Origin: CAYNYF01 sp964401385
Lineage (GTDB): Bacteria > Planctomycetota > Phycisphaerae > SM23-33
Direction of reading: 5' to 3'
Length of the DNA: 7,795 bases
NCBI GenBank assembly: GCA_964401385.1
Contig: CAYNYF010000123.1
Span: forward strand, 1-7,795
Positions 6,800 to 7,795 of the stretch are shown here, piece by piece (position 1 is the stretch's first letter; each line of letters opens with the position of its first letter). The position numbers and the translations under genes are program-made. The notes under the pieces were generated by a model. It was not told the origin of the DNA. It was given only the letters and a program-made list of their open reading frames with translations, and made no database searches.

Positions 6800-7795
6800 G
6801 TGAAAAGCACGATCATGGCAGTGTTGTTCCTTGTTGCCGCATCGGCATACGGTGCCCTGGGAGATTATGACACCTTCATCTCCAGCAGGGACTGGTCCAA
6901 TAAGAACGGCGACGGGCCTCTCGTTAACGCCGGGCAGTCGCCGTGTTCCCGCGCCTACAAGACGGGGTGGTCGGAAGGCTTTTTGGCGGACTGGGATGAG
7001 TCCGTCGGCGAGAACGGCGGGCAGAGCATGCTGGATTGGATGACCGCCAACCCGCCGGCCGCCGGCGAGAGGTACAAGTTCACCCTGGACCTGTGTACGG
7101 TCATGTACGATGGCTGGATGATCGCCAACCCGCACCTCGCCGGGGATCCGGTCCGCGTGGAGATCCGCGCGCTGAACCTGGGCAACGGCACCGACTGGGC
7201 CGAGGGCGACGGGGCGTTCGACGGCTGCGGCGGCCAGAATAACCCGCTCAACTGGTCTCCGGCCACCATGGCCGCGTGCAACTCCTACGCCCAGGCGAGT
7301 TGGGTGTTCGTGGGCTATTTTCCGGTGCTGGACGTGGACAACGCCGTCCCCTGGACCGCCTACGACGGAACGGAGTTCACCGGCTTTGAGAATTCCACAG
7401 CCCTGTTTGACCGGAACATCAATGGCGTCTACGACAAGAACCAGAACGGCTCCATCGACCCGGATGAGCAGGCCGCCCAGGAAGACTTCTACATGGTCAT
7501 CCCCACCGACGACCCGCTCTTCGCCGAGGGGTATTTCGTGCAGGCGGAACTCCAGTACGATCCGGACCACCCCAACGACGTGTACCCCGTGCCGGTCGTC
7601 AACGACCTGCTGTACAACGAGGACAACCGCGGGCTGATTCTTGGCAGGACCCAGTACTGGAACCGCGACACGAGCCAGTGGGAAGGCCCCGGAACAGGGG
7701 TCGGCGCGGACTTCGATAACAACGGCTCCGTGGTCTCGAGGGACAAGGACAACGAAGGTCAGAAGCCGCGGATCCGCATCGAGATCGCCGAGGCG
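6800..7795 (+). CDS. Secreted protein of unknown family with calcium-binding-type Asp/Asn loops (partial, runs off right edge)
   Basis: From GTG 6800 the frame is open for 332 codons to the window end, so the C-terminus is missing. Residues 1 to about 18 are a signal peptide: K2, a hydrophobic core (5-15), and small residues at ASAYG (14-18) for cleavage. The mature chain is acidic, rich in Asn, Gly, Trp and Tyr, and has four Cys (49, 99, 143, 160) that could form disulphides. Residues 212-223 fit the canonical EF-hand loop (D212, N214, N216, G217, I219, E223). They follow directly on a DxNxNG unit at 204-209, so the pair also resembles a thrombospondin type-3 repeat. A third loop at 304-315 (D304, D306, N308, G309, V311, D315) is dockerin- or EF-like. 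Calcium binding outside the cell is inferred. I do not recognise the rest. A C-terminal anchor or sorting signal such as PEP-CTERM could lie beyond the edge. Confidence 0.88.
   Translation, partial: MKSTIMAVLFLVAASAYGALGDYDTFISSRDWSNKNGDGPLVNAGQSPCSRAYKTGWSEGFLADWDESVGENGGQSMLDWMTANPPAAGERYKFTLDLCTVMYDGWMIANPHLAGDPVRVEIRALNLGNGTDWAEGDGAFDGCGGQNNPLNWSPATMAACNSYAQASWVFVGYFPVLDVDNAVPWTAYDGTEFTGFENSTALFDRNINGVYDKNQNGSIDPDEQAAQEDFYMVIPTDDPLFAEGYFVQAELQYDPDHPNDVYPVPVVNDLLYNEDNRGLILGRTQYWNRDTSQWEGPGTGVGADFDNNGSVVSRDKDNEGQKPRIRIEIAEA

Noticed and set aside
6779..7570. Minus-strand open frame of 263 codons opposite the secreted-protein gene
   Set aside because: The plus frame has a consensus promoter, perfect ribosome site, signal peptide and calcium-loop motifs; the minus frame has none.

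Overview
This GC-rich window looks like chromosomal DNA of a planctomycete or close relative (PVC-type bacterium). That is an inference from three things: very large PQQ-like propeller/TPR proteins, an exported squalene-cyclase-fold repeat protein beside a MoxR ATPase, and a short CxC...CxxC zinc ribbon fused to a regulatory enzyme. No rRNA or marker gene is present to prove it. I see no tRNA, rRNA, CRISPR array, transposase or phage gene.

Layout. A three-gene minus-strand operon fills bases 1-6293. In transcription order it holds (a) a 1530-residue membrane-anchored protein with two beta-propellers alternating with two TPR-like helical regions (6293 to 1701), (b) a 379-residue exported alpha/alpha-repeat protein of the prenyltransferase/squalene-cyclase fold without visible cyclase catalytic motifs (1688 to 549), and (c) the first 180 residues of a MoxR-type AAA+ ATPase carrying an N-terminal zinc ribbon (540 to the left edge). 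Gaps are 12 and 8 bases, and at both junctions the upstream stop codon overlaps the next Shine-Dalgarno, so translational coupling is likely. The next operon genes lie outside the window.

Bases 6294-6799 form a divergent intergenic region. It holds a near-consensus sigma-70 promoter (TTGACA-17-TAAAAT) reading right, two inverted repeats, and a leader of about 170 bases with a possible small ORF. From 6800 to the right edge runs a secreted protein of unknown family, with a perfect AGGAGGT ribosome site, a signal peptide and Asp/Asn-rich calcium-binding-type loops.

How the parts may work together. The two exported operon proteins look non-enzymatic and suited to protein-protein contacts at or outside the cytoplasmic membrane. 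The MoxR ATPase would act in the cytoplasm as a chaperone-like remodeller, usually with von Willebrand A or DUF58 partners. An envelope assembly or surveillance module is a reasonable inference but nothing here proves it. The right-hand secreted protein is divergently transcribed and need not be related.
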